A stretch of DNA of 6,528 nucleotides. Source: CAZALT01 sp964485515. GTDB taxonomy: Bacteria; Actinomycetota; Acidimicrobiia; Acidimicrobiales; Acidimicrobilacustridaceae. The position numbers and the translations under genes were made by a program. This document shows positions 1 through 5,939 of the stretch, in pieces. Within the stretch, counting starts at the first letter, position 1. Each line of letters opens with the position of its first letter. Below the pieces are notes generated by a model. That model made no database searches and was not told the DNA's origin. It worked only from the letters and a program-made list of their open reading frames with translations. The DNA lies in NCBI GenBank assembly GCA_964485515.1, contig CAZALT010000188.1, positions 1 to 6,528 on the forward strand, read 5' to 3'.

Positions 1-55
1 GTCGACAGCGACAAGTCGTCGACAGCGACAAGTCGTCGACAGCGACAAGTCGTCG
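1..55. repeat. 17-bp perfect tandem repeat, at least 3 copies
   Basis: The unit GTCGACAGCGACAAGTC occurs three times without a mismatch (1-17, 18-34, 35-51), followed by a 4-base partial copy (52-55). The array begins at the first base of the window, so the true copy number is unknown. Each unit contains the palindrome GTCGAC and the interrupted dyad CGAC-AA-GTCG. Seventeen is not a multiple of three, so an array in a coding region would shift frame from copy to copy; I see no gene here. It lies downstream of crgA, beyond the candidate terminator. Function is not evident. Confidence 0.9.
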
Positions 56-56
56 G

Positions 57-82
57 AGCCGACGGCGCGGGGTCCGTCGGCT
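57..82 (-). terminator. Candidate hairpin terminator downstream of crgA
   Basis: Arms AGCCGACGG (57-65) and CCGTCGGCT (74-82) are perfect reverse complements, giving a 9-bp G+C-rich stem with an 8-nt loop. The stem starts about 22 bases after the crgA stop codon. No T-tract follows on the minus strand, so this would be a hairpin-only terminator of the type often proposed in Actinobacteria. The stem is symmetric and could equally end a plus-strand transcript arriving from the left. Confidence 0.5.
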
Positions 83-104
83 TCGCTGCGGCCGCCGACC
101 GGGC

Positions 105-443
105 TCAGCGGTACTGCGTTGCGGTGAGGATGCCGCCCAGGATGGCGCCGAGACCGACGAGGAGGTACCAGTTGCTGCTCGCACCCGGAAGGACCGCGTC
201 CACGTAGTGCAAGAAGATGACCAACATCCCGATGGCGATGAGCGAGAACATCACGATCGGGACCCAGATCGGGCTCTCGACGTAGACATCCTTCGCCGGA
301 GGCGTGTAGCGGGTCGACGACCCCGGGCCCTCTGGCTTCAGGTGGTCGGGCGTCTTCTTTCCGGCCTTGGGTCCGCCTTTCGGCGTGACCCGTCCGCTTC
401 CCTCGGTTCGGCGCTTCGCTGGGCGCTTTGGTGCGTTCGACAC
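105..443 (-). CDS. crgA: Cell division protein CrgA
   Basis: CrgA is a small actinobacterial membrane protein of the divisome; in mycobacteria it binds FtsZ, FtsQ, FtsI and CwsA and helps place the wall-synthesis machinery at the septum. The 112-residue product has a Lys/Arg/Pro-rich cytoplasmic N-terminus (about residues 1-50), a first membrane helix near 59-80, a short external loop ending in NWY (91-93), and a second helix near 92-109 ending in ATQYR. This two-helix plan matches the family. The N-terminal tail is longer than in the M. tuberculosis protein (about 93 residues). I chose the GTG at 443. The frame stays open to a GTG at 533 and has an ATG at 476, but the codons just upstream of 443 include consecutive CTA leucines, rare in such DNA, and a promoter-like TACGCT ends 8 nt before this GTG. 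The gene is divergent from trpG, as in mycobacteria. Confidence 0.85.
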   Translation of the reverse strand: MSNAPKRPAKRRTEGSGRVTPKGGPKAGKKTPDHLKPEGPGSSTRYTPPAKDVYVESPIWVPIVMFSLIAIGMLVIFLHYVDAVLPGASSNWYLLVGLGAILGGILTATQYR

Positions 444-451
444 GGACGACG

Positions 452-480
452 AGCGTAGTAGGTCGAGCGGCCGCATCCCC
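452..480 (-). promoter_or_regulatory. Candidate leaderless promoter of crgA
   Basis: On the minus strand, GGGGAT (480-475) is followed after 17 bp by TACGCT (457-452), a TANNNT -10 element. Eight bases separate this from the GTG start at 443, so transcription would begin at or within a few bases of the start codon. No Shine-Dalgarno sequence precedes that GTG. The -35 element does not resemble TTGACA. The main support is that trpG and pknB have the same arrangement. Confidence 0.4.
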
Positions 481-499
481 GACGCGGTCGAAACCGAGC

Positions 500-529
500 T
501 GGGATCGATCCGGCGTCGGCAGGTACCCT
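500..529 (+). promoter_or_regulatory. Candidate leaderless promoter of trpG, with a 10-bp palindrome
   Basis: TGGGAT (500-505) is followed after 18 bp by TACCCT (524-529), a TANNNT -10 element. Nine bases lie between it and the ATG at 539, leaving almost no 5' leader, and the bases before the ATG (CACCCCTC) contain no ribosome binding site. The perfect palindrome GGATCGATCC (502-511) overlaps the -35 position and could be an operator, but no regulator can be named. Confidence 0.4.
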
Positions 530-538
530 GCACCCCTC

Positions 539-1129
539 ATGGCTGCCCGCGTGCTGGTGATCGACAACTTCGACTCCTTCGTCTACAACCTCGTCCAGTA
601 CCTGGGTGAGCTGGGCGCGGAACCGCTCGTCCATCGGGCCGATGCGCTCACCCTCGACGAGGCCATCGCCCTCGATCCCGACGCCGTGCTCATCAGCCCT
701 GGTCCGGGATCACCAGCCGACGCCGAGCTCTCCAACCAGGTCATCGGCCACTTCGCGGGCCGACGTCCCGTGCTCGGCGTGTGCCTCGGCCACCAGTGCA
801 TCGGCGAGGTGTTCGGCGGCGACGTCGTGCGCGCTCCTCAGGTGATGCACGGCAAGACCTCCCTCATCCGCCACGAGGACGTCGGCGTCTTCGAGGGTCT
901 CCCGAACCCCCTCGAAGCCACCCGCTACCACTCGCTCGTGGTCGACCGGGCATCGGTGCCCGACGTGCTCGAGATCACCGCGCAGACCGACGACGGCATC
1001 GTCATGGGGCTACGCCACCGCGAGCACGACGTCGAAGGTGTGCAGTTCCACCCCGAGTCCATCCTCACCGCATCGGGCCACGACCTGCTCCAGCGCTTCC
1101 TCGACCGGGCGGCAGCACCGGCCAGCTGA
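539..1129 (+). CDS. trpG: Anthranilate/aminodeoxychorismate synthase glutamine amidotransferase subunit
   Basis: This is a class I glutamine amidotransferase that hydrolyses glutamine and channels ammonia to a chorismate-using partner: TrpE for tryptophan, PabB for folate, or both. The 196-residue product is of typical subunit length. Visible motifs are DNFDSFVYNL (9-18), the oxyanion segment SPGPGSP (53-59), the nucleophile elbow GVCLGHQ with Cys82 (80-86), HGK (104-106), RYHSL (129-133), and GVQFHPES with His171 and Glu173 completing the triad. The ATG at 539 starts directly before the conserved beta-strand (ARVLVIDNFDSF), so longer in-frame starts are not needed. The gene stands alone on the plus strand between crgA and pknB, the same place as trpG (Rv0013) in M. 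tuberculosis. No trpE or pabB is visible, so the pathway cannot be decided here; pabA is an equally valid symbol. Confidence 0.93.
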   Translation: MAARVLVIDNFDSFVYNLVQYLGELGAEPLVHRADALTLDEAIALDPDAVLISPGPGSPADAELSNQVIGHFAGRRPVLGVCLGHQCIGEVFGGDVVRAPQVMHGKTSLIRHEDVGVFEGLPNPLEATRYHSLVVDRASVPDVLEITAQTDDGIVMGLRHREHDVEGVQFHPESILTASGHDLLQRFLDRAAAPAS

Positions 1130-1130
1130 C

Positions 1131-1166
1131 GATCGCCGCCGTCGAACTGATCACCGCTGTCGAACT
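1131..1166. repeat. 18-bp imperfect tandem duplication after trpG
   Basis: Bases 1131-1148 (GATCGCCGCCGTCGAACT) are repeated at 1149-1166 with 16 of 18 matches. The pair starts two bases after the trpG stop codon and lies in the spacer between the convergent trpG and pknB genes. It may be a recent slippage duplication. No function can be assigned. Confidence 0.7.
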
Positions 1167-1175
1167 GGCTGGAGT

Positions 1176-1196
1176 GCGAGGCGCTGCTGGCCTCGC
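1176..1196. terminator. Candidate bidirectional hairpin between trpG and pknB
   Basis: GCGAGGC (1176-1182) and GCCTCGC (1190-1196) form a perfect 7-bp stem with a 7-nt loop. The hairpin lies 11 bases beyond the pknB stop (minus strand) and 46 bases beyond the trpG stop (plus strand), a sensible place to end both convergent transcripts. Neither strand has a T-tract after it, so the call rests on stem and location only. Confidence 0.4.
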
Positions 1197-1207
1197 TACG
1201 ACGAGCG

Positions 1208-3010
1208 CTACGGCGTGGACGAGCTGGTGGTGGCGGGCGGCTCGGTGGTCGTCGTGGTGGTCGACGCCGTGGTCGTCGTGGTCGACTCGGTCGTGGTGGT
1301 CGTGGGGGCAGCACCGGTGGACACGTTGAGCACGATCTTGGTGCCGACGGGCTGGCTCGAACCGGCGGCGGGGCTGGTGCTCACCACGCGACCGACGTCA
1401 TAGGTCGATGAGCTGACCGGGTTCTGGGTGACCGAGAAGCCCATGTCGACCATCGCCTGGGTCGCCTCCTCGACGGTCATGCCGGCCACCGTCGGCACGA
1501 CCTCGGTACGCGGACCCGTCGACACGAAGAACGTGACCTCTTTGCCCTTGTCGAGCATCGTGCCCGGTTGTGGCTCCTGTCCGAACACCCGATCCTTGGG
1601 CTCGTCGCTCTCCTGGTCCACCTGCTTGGGGACGAAGCCCAAGTTCGTCAGGATGCTGCTGGCCGAACCCGGGCTCTTGCCCGTCAGGTCCGGGACCTGC
1701 TCCAGGCCCTCGCCCTTGCTCACCCGGATCATCACGGTGGAGCCCTTGGCCGTCTTGGTGCCGCCGTCGGGGGTCTGGTCGATGACGTGGCCGATGGGGA
1801 CCTCGGCGTTGACGTCTTCTTGCGCGTCGACCTTGAAGTCTTTGTCGGTCAACAGCCTCTCGGCCTCGGCCTGGGCCAGTCCCTCGACGTTCGGGACCTC
1901 GACCTGCTCCTCGGTCGCGCTGAGCTTGGTGCCGAGGAACACGAGCACCCCGGCGAGCAGGACGAGCAGCACCACGAGGATGCCGATGTAGACCGAGCTG
2001 CGCTTGTTCGGAGGAGGGCCACCACCGACGTAGGCCGACTCGACGCCCGTGGGCGGGCCGCCAGGTCCGCCGGTTCCCACTGCTGTGGCCGGGATGGCCT
2101 GCGTGGCCTGCGCCGCGGCGGCGGCCGCGACGCCCGTGGCCACCACCGCACCGGCGGCGCCGACGGGCTGGCCGGCGAGGAAGCGACGGAGGTCGGTGCG
2201 CAGGTCGTCGGCGGTGGTGTAGCGGTCGTCGGGCGCCTTGGCGAGCAGCTTGAGGTCGATGGCCTCGAGCGGTGCGGGCACGGCCGGGTTGACCTCGCGG
2301 GGCGACGGGCAGGGCTCCTGCACGTGCTTGTAGGCGATGGCGACCGGCGTGTCGCCGCTGAACGGCGGTCGGGCCGTGAGCATCTCGAACAGCACGCAAC
2401 CGAGCGAGTAGAGGTCGCTGCGCTGGTCGACCGGCTTGCCCTGGGCCTGCTCGGGCGAGAAGTAGGTGGCCGTGCCCATGACGGCACCGGCCTGCGTGAG
2501 GTTGGCCTGGGCCGTCTCGGCCGCCAGCGCCTGGGCGATGCCGAAGTCGGCGACCTTCACCTGACCCTGGCTGGTGATCATGATGTTGCCGGGCTTGATG
2601 TCGCGGTGGACCACGCCGTTGCGATGGGCGAAGGCGAGCGCCGATGCGATGTCGGCCGCGACTTCGGCCGCCCGGTCAGGCGGCAGTGCACCGTCGGCGC
2701 GGATCTGGTCGGAGAGGCTGCGGCCCTCCACGTACTCCATGACGATGAAGTAGGTGTTGTACTGCTCGCCCCAGTCGTAGACCGCCACGATGTTGGGGTG
2801 GTTCAGGTTGGCGGCGGCCTTGGCCTCGCGCCGGAACCGCTCGACGAACGCCGGGTCCTTGGCGTACTCGGGGAACATCACCTTGACGGCCACCGGACGA
2901 TCGAGGAGGAGGTCCTGCGCGAGGTACACGTCGGACATGCCGCCGCGCGCCAGCTTGCGGTGCAGCTCGTAGCGGTCGTTGAAGACCGTTGCCTTGCGTT
3001 CGTCCGACAT
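1208..3010 (-). CDS. pknB: PASTA-domain Ser/Thr protein kinase PknB
   Basis: This is a membrane sensor kinase controlling wall synthesis and division, 600 residues long. The cytoplasmic kinase domain (about 14-278) has the glycine loop LARGGMSDVY (20-29), ATP-binding Lys43, alpha-C Glu62, the catalytic segment HRDIKPGN (135-142, base Asp137), DFG (155-157) and the SPEQ segment (185-188). An Ala/Gly/Pro-rich linker (about 284-337) leads to one membrane helix (about 339-361). Outside follow three PASTA domains (about 369-432, 437-498, 504-565), expected to bind muropeptides or lipid II, and a Thr-rich tail (570-600) with 16 Thr in residues 570-589. M. tuberculosis PknB has four PASTA domains. 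In the activation loop, LTQAGAVMGT aligns with VTQTAAVIGT of M. tuberculosis PknB: Thr172 corresponds to its Thr171, but its Thr173 is Ala174 here. The first glycine of the loop is Ala21. The ATG at 3010 has no good ribosome binding site. It may be used on a leaderless mRNA from its own promoter or by coupling to the small ORF that ends on it. Confidence 0.97.
   Translation of the reverse strand: MSDERKATVFNDRYELHRKLARGGMSDVYLAQDLLLDRPVAVKVMFPEYAKDPAFVERFRREAKAAANLNHPNIVAVYDWGEQYNTYFIVMEYVEGRSLSDQIRADGALPPDRAAEVAADIASALAFAHRNGVVHRDIKPGNIMITSQGQVKVADFGIAQALAAETAQANLTQAGAVMGTATYFSPEQAQGKPVDQRSDLYSLGCVLFEMLTARPPFSGDTPVAIAYKHVQEPCPSPREVNPAVPAPLEAIDLKLLAKAPDDRYTTADDLRTDLRRFLAGQPVGAAGAVVATGVAAAAAAQATQAIPATAVGTGGPGGPPTGVESAYVGGGPPPNKRSSVYIGILVVLLVLLAGVLVFLGTKLSATEEQVEVPNVEGLAQAEAERLLTDKDFKVDAQEDVNAEVPIGHVIDQTPDGGTKTAKGSTVMIRVSKGEGLEQVPDLTGKSPGSASSILTNLGFVPKQVDQESDEPKDRVFGQEPQPGTMLDKGKEVTFFVSTGPRTEVVPTVAGMTVEEATQAMVDMGFSVTQNPVSSSTYDVGRVVSTSPAAGSSQPVGTKIVLNVSTGAAPTTTTTESTTTTTASTTTTTTEPPATTSSSTP
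1244..1303 (-). repeat. Low-complexity Thr-coding tract in the pknB tail
   Basis: The tract reads as runs of GTGGTCGTC-like units on the plus strand and encodes residues 570-589 of PknB: Thr runs of 5, 5 and 6 broken by Glu-Ser and Ala-Ser. It follows the last PASTA domain and would lie in or near the cell wall. Such tracts are prone to length change and are plausible O-glycosylation targets; that role is inferred. A similar tract ends PstP (5994-6032). Confidence 0.8.
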
Positions 3011-3102
3011 CAGCGGTCCAGCCTAAAGGACGACCACGGGTGGTCCCCAGCCGCCCCACCCCACGCGAGGACGCAGGCGACCCGATCGGAAGCCGACATC
3101 AT
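3010..3102 (-). CDS. Candidate 30-codon ORF bridging pbpA and pknB
   Basis: An ATG at 3102-3100 overlaps the pbpA stop (TGATG). The frame reads 30 codons and ends in a TGA (3012-3010) that overlaps the pknB ATG (TGATG). The last pbpA codons provide two good Shine-Dalgarno sequences: AGGAG (3116-3112), 9 nt before the first ATG, and GGAGG (3110-3106), 6 nt before a second in-frame ATG at 3099. They use the rare-looking codon AGG for arginine. The peptide begins MMSASDRVACVLAW and ends WSSFRLDR, has no membrane helix, and resembles nothing I recognise. It may serve only to pass ribosomes from pbpA to pknB, or it may be a real small protein. The frame differs from both neighbours. Confidence 0.4.
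   Translation of the reverse strand: MMSASDRVACVLAWGGAAGDHPWSSFRLDR
3020..3048 (-). promoter_or_regulatory. Candidate internal leaderless promoter of pknB
   Basis: On the minus strand, GGGGAC (3048-3043) is followed after 17 bp by TAGGCT (3025-3020), nine bases before the pknB ATG at 3010. Spacing and sequence closely match the crgA candidate (GGGGAT, 17 bp, TACGCT). It would give pknB a transcript separate from the pstP-rodA-pbpA mRNA. It lies inside the small ORF that bridges pbpA and pknB; the two readings do not exclude each other. Confidence 0.4.
3032..3045. promoter_or_regulatory. 14-bp dyad overlapping the pknB promoter
   Basis: GACCAC (3032-3037) and GTGGTC (3040-3045) are perfect inverted repeats around a 2-bp centre. 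The dyad covers the spacer and part of the -35 position of the predicted pknB promoter, where an operator would act. The centre is too short for a full RNA hairpin loop, so a DNA-binding site fits better than a terminator. No regulator is identifiable. Confidence 0.25.
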
Positions 3103-4580
3103 CACCCTCCGCTCCTGGTGGCGAGCGCCGCGGCGAGCACGTCGTGGGCGATCGGACCGGCGATGCGGCCGCCGGTGTCCTCGCGCGCTCCGGTCTGGTT
3201 GAGCACCACGACCGCCACCGCGATCTGGGGGTCGCCGGGGGGTCCACCCCAGCCGATCATCCAGGTGTGCGACCGGGGCGGTTCGGTGCCGAGCTGAGCG
3301 GTGCCCGTCTTGGCTCCGACCTCGTAGCCCGGGATGGCCATGGCTCGGGCGCTGCCGTTGGTGACCACGTTGATCATCGCGTCGCGCATGGTCTGCGCCG
3401 TCTCGGCGCTGATGGCCGAGCGCCACACCTCGTTGTCGAACGCACCGACGCGACTCTGGTTCTTGTCGCGCACCTCGAACATGACGTGCGGTTTCATGAT
3501 GTTGCCGCCGTTGGCGACCCCGGCGGCGACGAGCGCCATCTGCAACGGGGTGGCCGCCACGTCGTTCTGGCCGATCGAAGCTTGGGCGAGCTTCGGGGTA
3601 TCGAGCGTGAAGTCGGTGGGGAACACCGACGTGGCCGGGTTGGGCAGGTCGATGGGAGGTGCGTCGTTGAAGCCGAACGACTGCGACCCCTCGATCATCA
3701 GGTCGGGACCCAGGTCGACGCCCATCTGGGCGAACGAGCTGTTGCAGCTCTTGGCCAGGATCTCGAAGAGCGTGCCGCCGCACAGCGATCCTCCGAAGTT
3801 GTTGATCGGCCGGTCGGTGAGCGGCGGCGTGTAGCTCCGGACCGTCGGATAGTCGGGGTTGGTCTCGGTGACCTGGCCGCTCTGCACGCCGTTGGACGCG
3901 GTGACCACCTTGAAGGTGGACCCCGGGAAGTACCGCTCCTGGTACTGGTGGGCGATCAACGGCCGCCCCGGTGATGCCTCCAGGAACGCGTAGGCATCGC
4001 CGGCGGCGACGGCGTCGTAGTTCGCCATGACGTTGGGGTCGAACGACGGGTAGCTCCAAAAGGCGAGGAGCTCGCCGGTCTTGACGTCGATGGCGACGAC
4101 CGAGCCCTCGCGCTCGCCGAGCTGGTTGCGGGCGAGCTGCTGGAGGTCCTTGCGCAGCGACAGCGTGACGTTGCCCACGTTGGCCTCGCCCACGAACAGG
4201 TCGCCGATGCCCCGTATCTGCTGCCCGAAGTCCTGGCCGCTGAGCTGGTCGTTGTACGACTTCTCCACCCCCGTGGCGCCGAACGAGTAGGAGAAGTAGC
4301 CCGTGACCTGCCCGAACAGGTCGCCTTCGGGGTACACGCGTTGGAGGTCGAACTGCGACCACTCAGGGTCGGTGTTGGGCACCGACTGGGCGATCACCGC
4401 GCCGTCGGCCGTGGTGATCGTGCCTCGGGGTCGGTTGAAGTCGCGTTGGACCTTTGCGGTGTTGCGTGGGTTGTCGTTGTAGGCCTCGGCCGAGAAGACC
4501 TGGATCCAGTTCAACATGGCGAACAGCGCGAGGTAGGCGGCGATCAGGCCGATGCCGAGGCGTCGTATCTGCTTGTTCAT
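3102..4580 (-). CDS. pbpA: Class B penicillin-binding protein PbpA (transpeptidase)
   Basis: This transpeptidase crosslinks the glycan strands made by its SEDS partner, encoded next door. The 492-residue product has an N-terminal membrane anchor (about 8-28), a dimerisation/pedestal region with the class B motif RGTI (52-55), and a C-terminal transpeptidase domain. The active-site motifs are all present: STFK with nucleophile Ser221 (221-224), SCN (278-280) and KTGTA (424-428). Length matches mycobacterial PbpA (Rv0016c). The ATG at 4580 was chosen because MNKQIRRLG directly precedes the anchor; the open frame extends further upstream but only within the end of rodA. No good ribosome binding site precedes this start. 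It lies 25 bases after the rodA stop and overlaps the stop of a 10-codon ORF that begins on the rodA stop, so translation may be coupled. Only one pbpA-type gene is visible, and pknA does not follow it. Confidence 0.97.
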   Translation of the reverse strand: MNKQIRRLGIGLIAAYLALFAMLNWIQVFSAEAYNDNPRNTAKVQRDFNRPRGTITTADGAVIAQSVPNTDPEWSQFDLQRVYPEGDLFGQVTGYFSYSFGATGVEKSYNDQLSGQDFGQQIRGIGDLFVGEANVGNVTLSLRKDLQQLARNQLGEREGSVVAIDVKTGELLAFWSYPSFDPNVMANYDAVAAGDAYAFLEASPGRPLIAHQYQERYFPGSTFKVVTASNGVQSGQVTETNPDYPTVRSYTPPLTDRPINNFGGSLCGGTLFEILAKSCNSSFAQMGVDLGPDLMIEGSQSFGFNDAPPIDLPNPATSVFPTDFTLDTPKLAQASIGQNDVAATPLQMALVAAGVANGGNIMKPHVMFEVRDKNQSRVGAFDNEVWRSAISAETAQTMRDAMINVVTNGSARAMAIPGYEVGAKTGTAQLGTEPPRSHTWMIGWGGPPGDPQIAVAVVVLNQTGAREDTGGRIAGPIAHDVLAAALATRSGG

Positions 4581-4609
4581 GTCGACGGGTCCGCAGTCTG
4601 GTCGCTCAT
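4577..4609 (-). other. Candidate 10-codon minicistron bridging rodA and pbpA
   Basis: An ATG at 4609-4607 overlaps the rodA stop as ATGA. The frame encodes MSDQTADPST and ends in a TGA (4579-4577) that overlaps the pbpA ATG as a second ATGA. A weak Shine-Dalgarno-like GGGTGG (4622-4617) lies 7 nt before the ATG. A ribosome finishing rodA could restart here and then again at pbpA, which lacks a binding site of its own. The peptide is unlikely to have a function itself. Chance occurrence cannot be excluded from one sequence. Confidence 0.3.
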
Positions 4610-5937
4610 CCGAGGGCCACCCGTTCCGGAGCCTCGCTCTCTCGCGGTGGCGGTTCGCTCGCGCTGTCGTCGGAGACCCGCAGCAACAGGGCGAGCAGCA
4701 CGTAGTTGGCCACGAGCGACGATCCGCCGTACGACACGAACGGCAGGGTGACCCCCGTGAGCGGCAGCACGCGCGTGACGCCACCCACGATGATGAAGGC
4801 CTGGATGCCGATGAGGGCGGTGAGCCCGGTGGCCAGGAGCTTCTCGAAGGTGTCCTTGGAGCCGATGGCGATGCGCAGGCCCGACCCGACCATGAGCAGA
4901 TAGGTGACGAGCACGAGCGTGCCGCCGAGCAGGCCGAGCTGCTCGCCGATGGCGGCGAAGATGTAGTCGCTCGACAAGAGGGGCACGTTGACGTTGCCTC
5001 CCATGCCGAGCCCGGTGCCGGTCATGCCGCCGAAGGCCATGGCGAAGATCCCCTGCACCACCTGGTAGCCCGTCGAGTCGGGCGTGGCCCACGGGTCGAT
5101 CCAGATGTCGACCCGCTGCTGCACGTGCCCGAACTGGCTCCAGGCGAAGAATCCGCCGGCGGCGAACAGCACGAAGCCGATCACGAGCCACGACGGGCGT
5201 TCGGTCGCCACCCACAGCAGGACGACGAACAGCGAGAAGAAGAGCAGCGACGTGCCGAAGTCGGTCTGGGCCACCATCACGACGAGCGACACCAGCCAGA
5301 TGAGCAGGACCGGACCGAGGTACTTGAGGTCGGGTACGTGGAACGGGCCGATGCGTCGGGTGCTGGTGCGCAGCAGCTCACGCTTGTCGACCAGATAGGC
5401 GGCGAAGAAGATCGCCAGGACGATCTTGGTGACCTCGCCCGGCTGGAAGTTCACCGGCCCGACCGACGCCCAGATGCGCGCCCCACCCTTCGCCGCGCCG
5501 ATGCCCGGGACGAAGGGCAGCACGAGCAGCACGAACCCGATGAGCAGGAACGTGTAGCGGTAGCGCTGGAGCATCTTCGGCTTGCGGACCACGACGAGGG
5601 TGCCGACGAAGGCACCGACGCCGATGGCGGTCCACACCGCTTGGGCGGCAGCGAGGTCGTCGTCGATCGTGGCGATGACGACGTAGCCGATCCCGTTGAG
5701 CAGCGCGGCGAGCGGGAGCAGGATCGGATCGGCGTTGGGTGCCAAGCGCCGCATGGCGAGGTGGGCAACCAGGAACAGCCCGATGACGATGCACAGGAAC
5801 GGGACGATGTCGACCGGCAGGTCGGCGGTCTGGCCCAGTGTCGCGAGCACGTAGGCCCCCACCGTGATGACGATGACCATCACGATGAGGCCGAGCTCGG
5901 TGCGGCGTCGACCGGTCGTGTCGAGGGCTCGGGCCAC
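4606..5937 (-). CDS. rodA: SEDS peptidoglycan glycosyltransferase RodA/FtsW
   Basis: SEDS proteins polymerise lipid II into glycan strands and work with a class B PBP, here the adjacent pbpA. The 443-residue product is almost wholly hydrophobic with about ten or more membrane helices. Family signatures are GARIWASVGPVNFQPGEVTK (152-171), QTDFGTS (224-230), DPWATPDSTGYQVVQ (281-295), GTGLGMG (307-313), SDYIFAAIGEQLG (323-335) and LPFVSYGGSS (398-407). Asp287 in the external loop aligns with the aspartate proposed as catalytic in RodA. A charged cytoplasmic tail ends the protein. The GTG at 5937 lies two bases after the pstP stop, the tightest junction in the operon, and no ribosome binding site is obvious, so translational coupling to pstP is likely. 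rodA is preferred over ftsW because of its position between pstP and pbpA, as in M. tuberculosis (Rv0017c). Confidence 0.95.
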   Translation of the reverse strand: MARALDTTGRRRTELGLIVMVIVITVGAYVLATLGQTADLPVDIVPFLCIVIGLFLVAHLAMRRLAPNADPILLPLAALLNGIGYVVIATIDDDLAAAQAVWTAIGVGAFVGTLVVVRKPKMLQRYRYTFLLIGFVLLVLPFVPGIGAAKGGARIWASVGPVNFQPGEVTKIVLAIFFAAYLVDKRELLRTSTRRIGPFHVPDLKYLGPVLLIWLVSLVVMVAQTDFGTSLLFFSLFVVLLWVATERPSWLVIGFVLFAAGGFFAWSQFGHVQQRVDIWIDPWATPDSTGYQVVQGIFAMAFGGMTGTGLGMGGNVNVPLLSSDYIFAAIGEQLGLLGGTLVLVTYLLMVGSGLRIAIGSKDTFEKLLATGLTALIGIQAFIIVGGVTRVLPLTGVTLPFVSYGGSSLVANYVLLALLLRVSDDSASEPPPRESEAPERVALG

Positions 5938-5939
5938 GG

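Noticed and set aside
1..55. CRISPR array
   Set aside because: The copies are directly adjacent with no spacers, and the 17-bp unit is too short.
1..55. DnaA boxes in the 17-bp repeat
   Set aside because: The reverse complement contains TTGTC but then diverges from TTGTCCACA or TTATCCACA, leaving too few matches.
444..533. Extended N-terminus of crgA from a GTG at 533 or an ATG at 476
   Set aside because: The extra residues are not CrgA-like, include rare CTA codons, and would place the start inside the trpG promoter region. The GTG at 443 has a well-placed -10 element.
539..1129. trpG as a horizontally acquired insertion in the wall-gene cluster
   Set aside because: The same gene occupies the same place and orientation in mycobacteria, so this is ancestral synteny, and its base composition resembles its neighbours.
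1568..3202. Long plus-strand open frame opposite pknB, and a similar one at 4552-6075 opposite rodA and pstP
   Set aside because: The products are low-complexity strings rich in Arg, Gly, Asp, His and Val with no domain. The opposite strand encodes complete proteins with all catalytic motifs. Such antisense frames are expected in very G+C-rich DNA.
3010..4362. Long minus-strand open frame overlapping pbpA in another frame
   Set aside because: It is a frame-shifted reading of pbpA, rich in Arg and Pro with no family features. Only its last 31 codons, from the ATG at 3102, are of interest, and these are reported as the bridging ORF.
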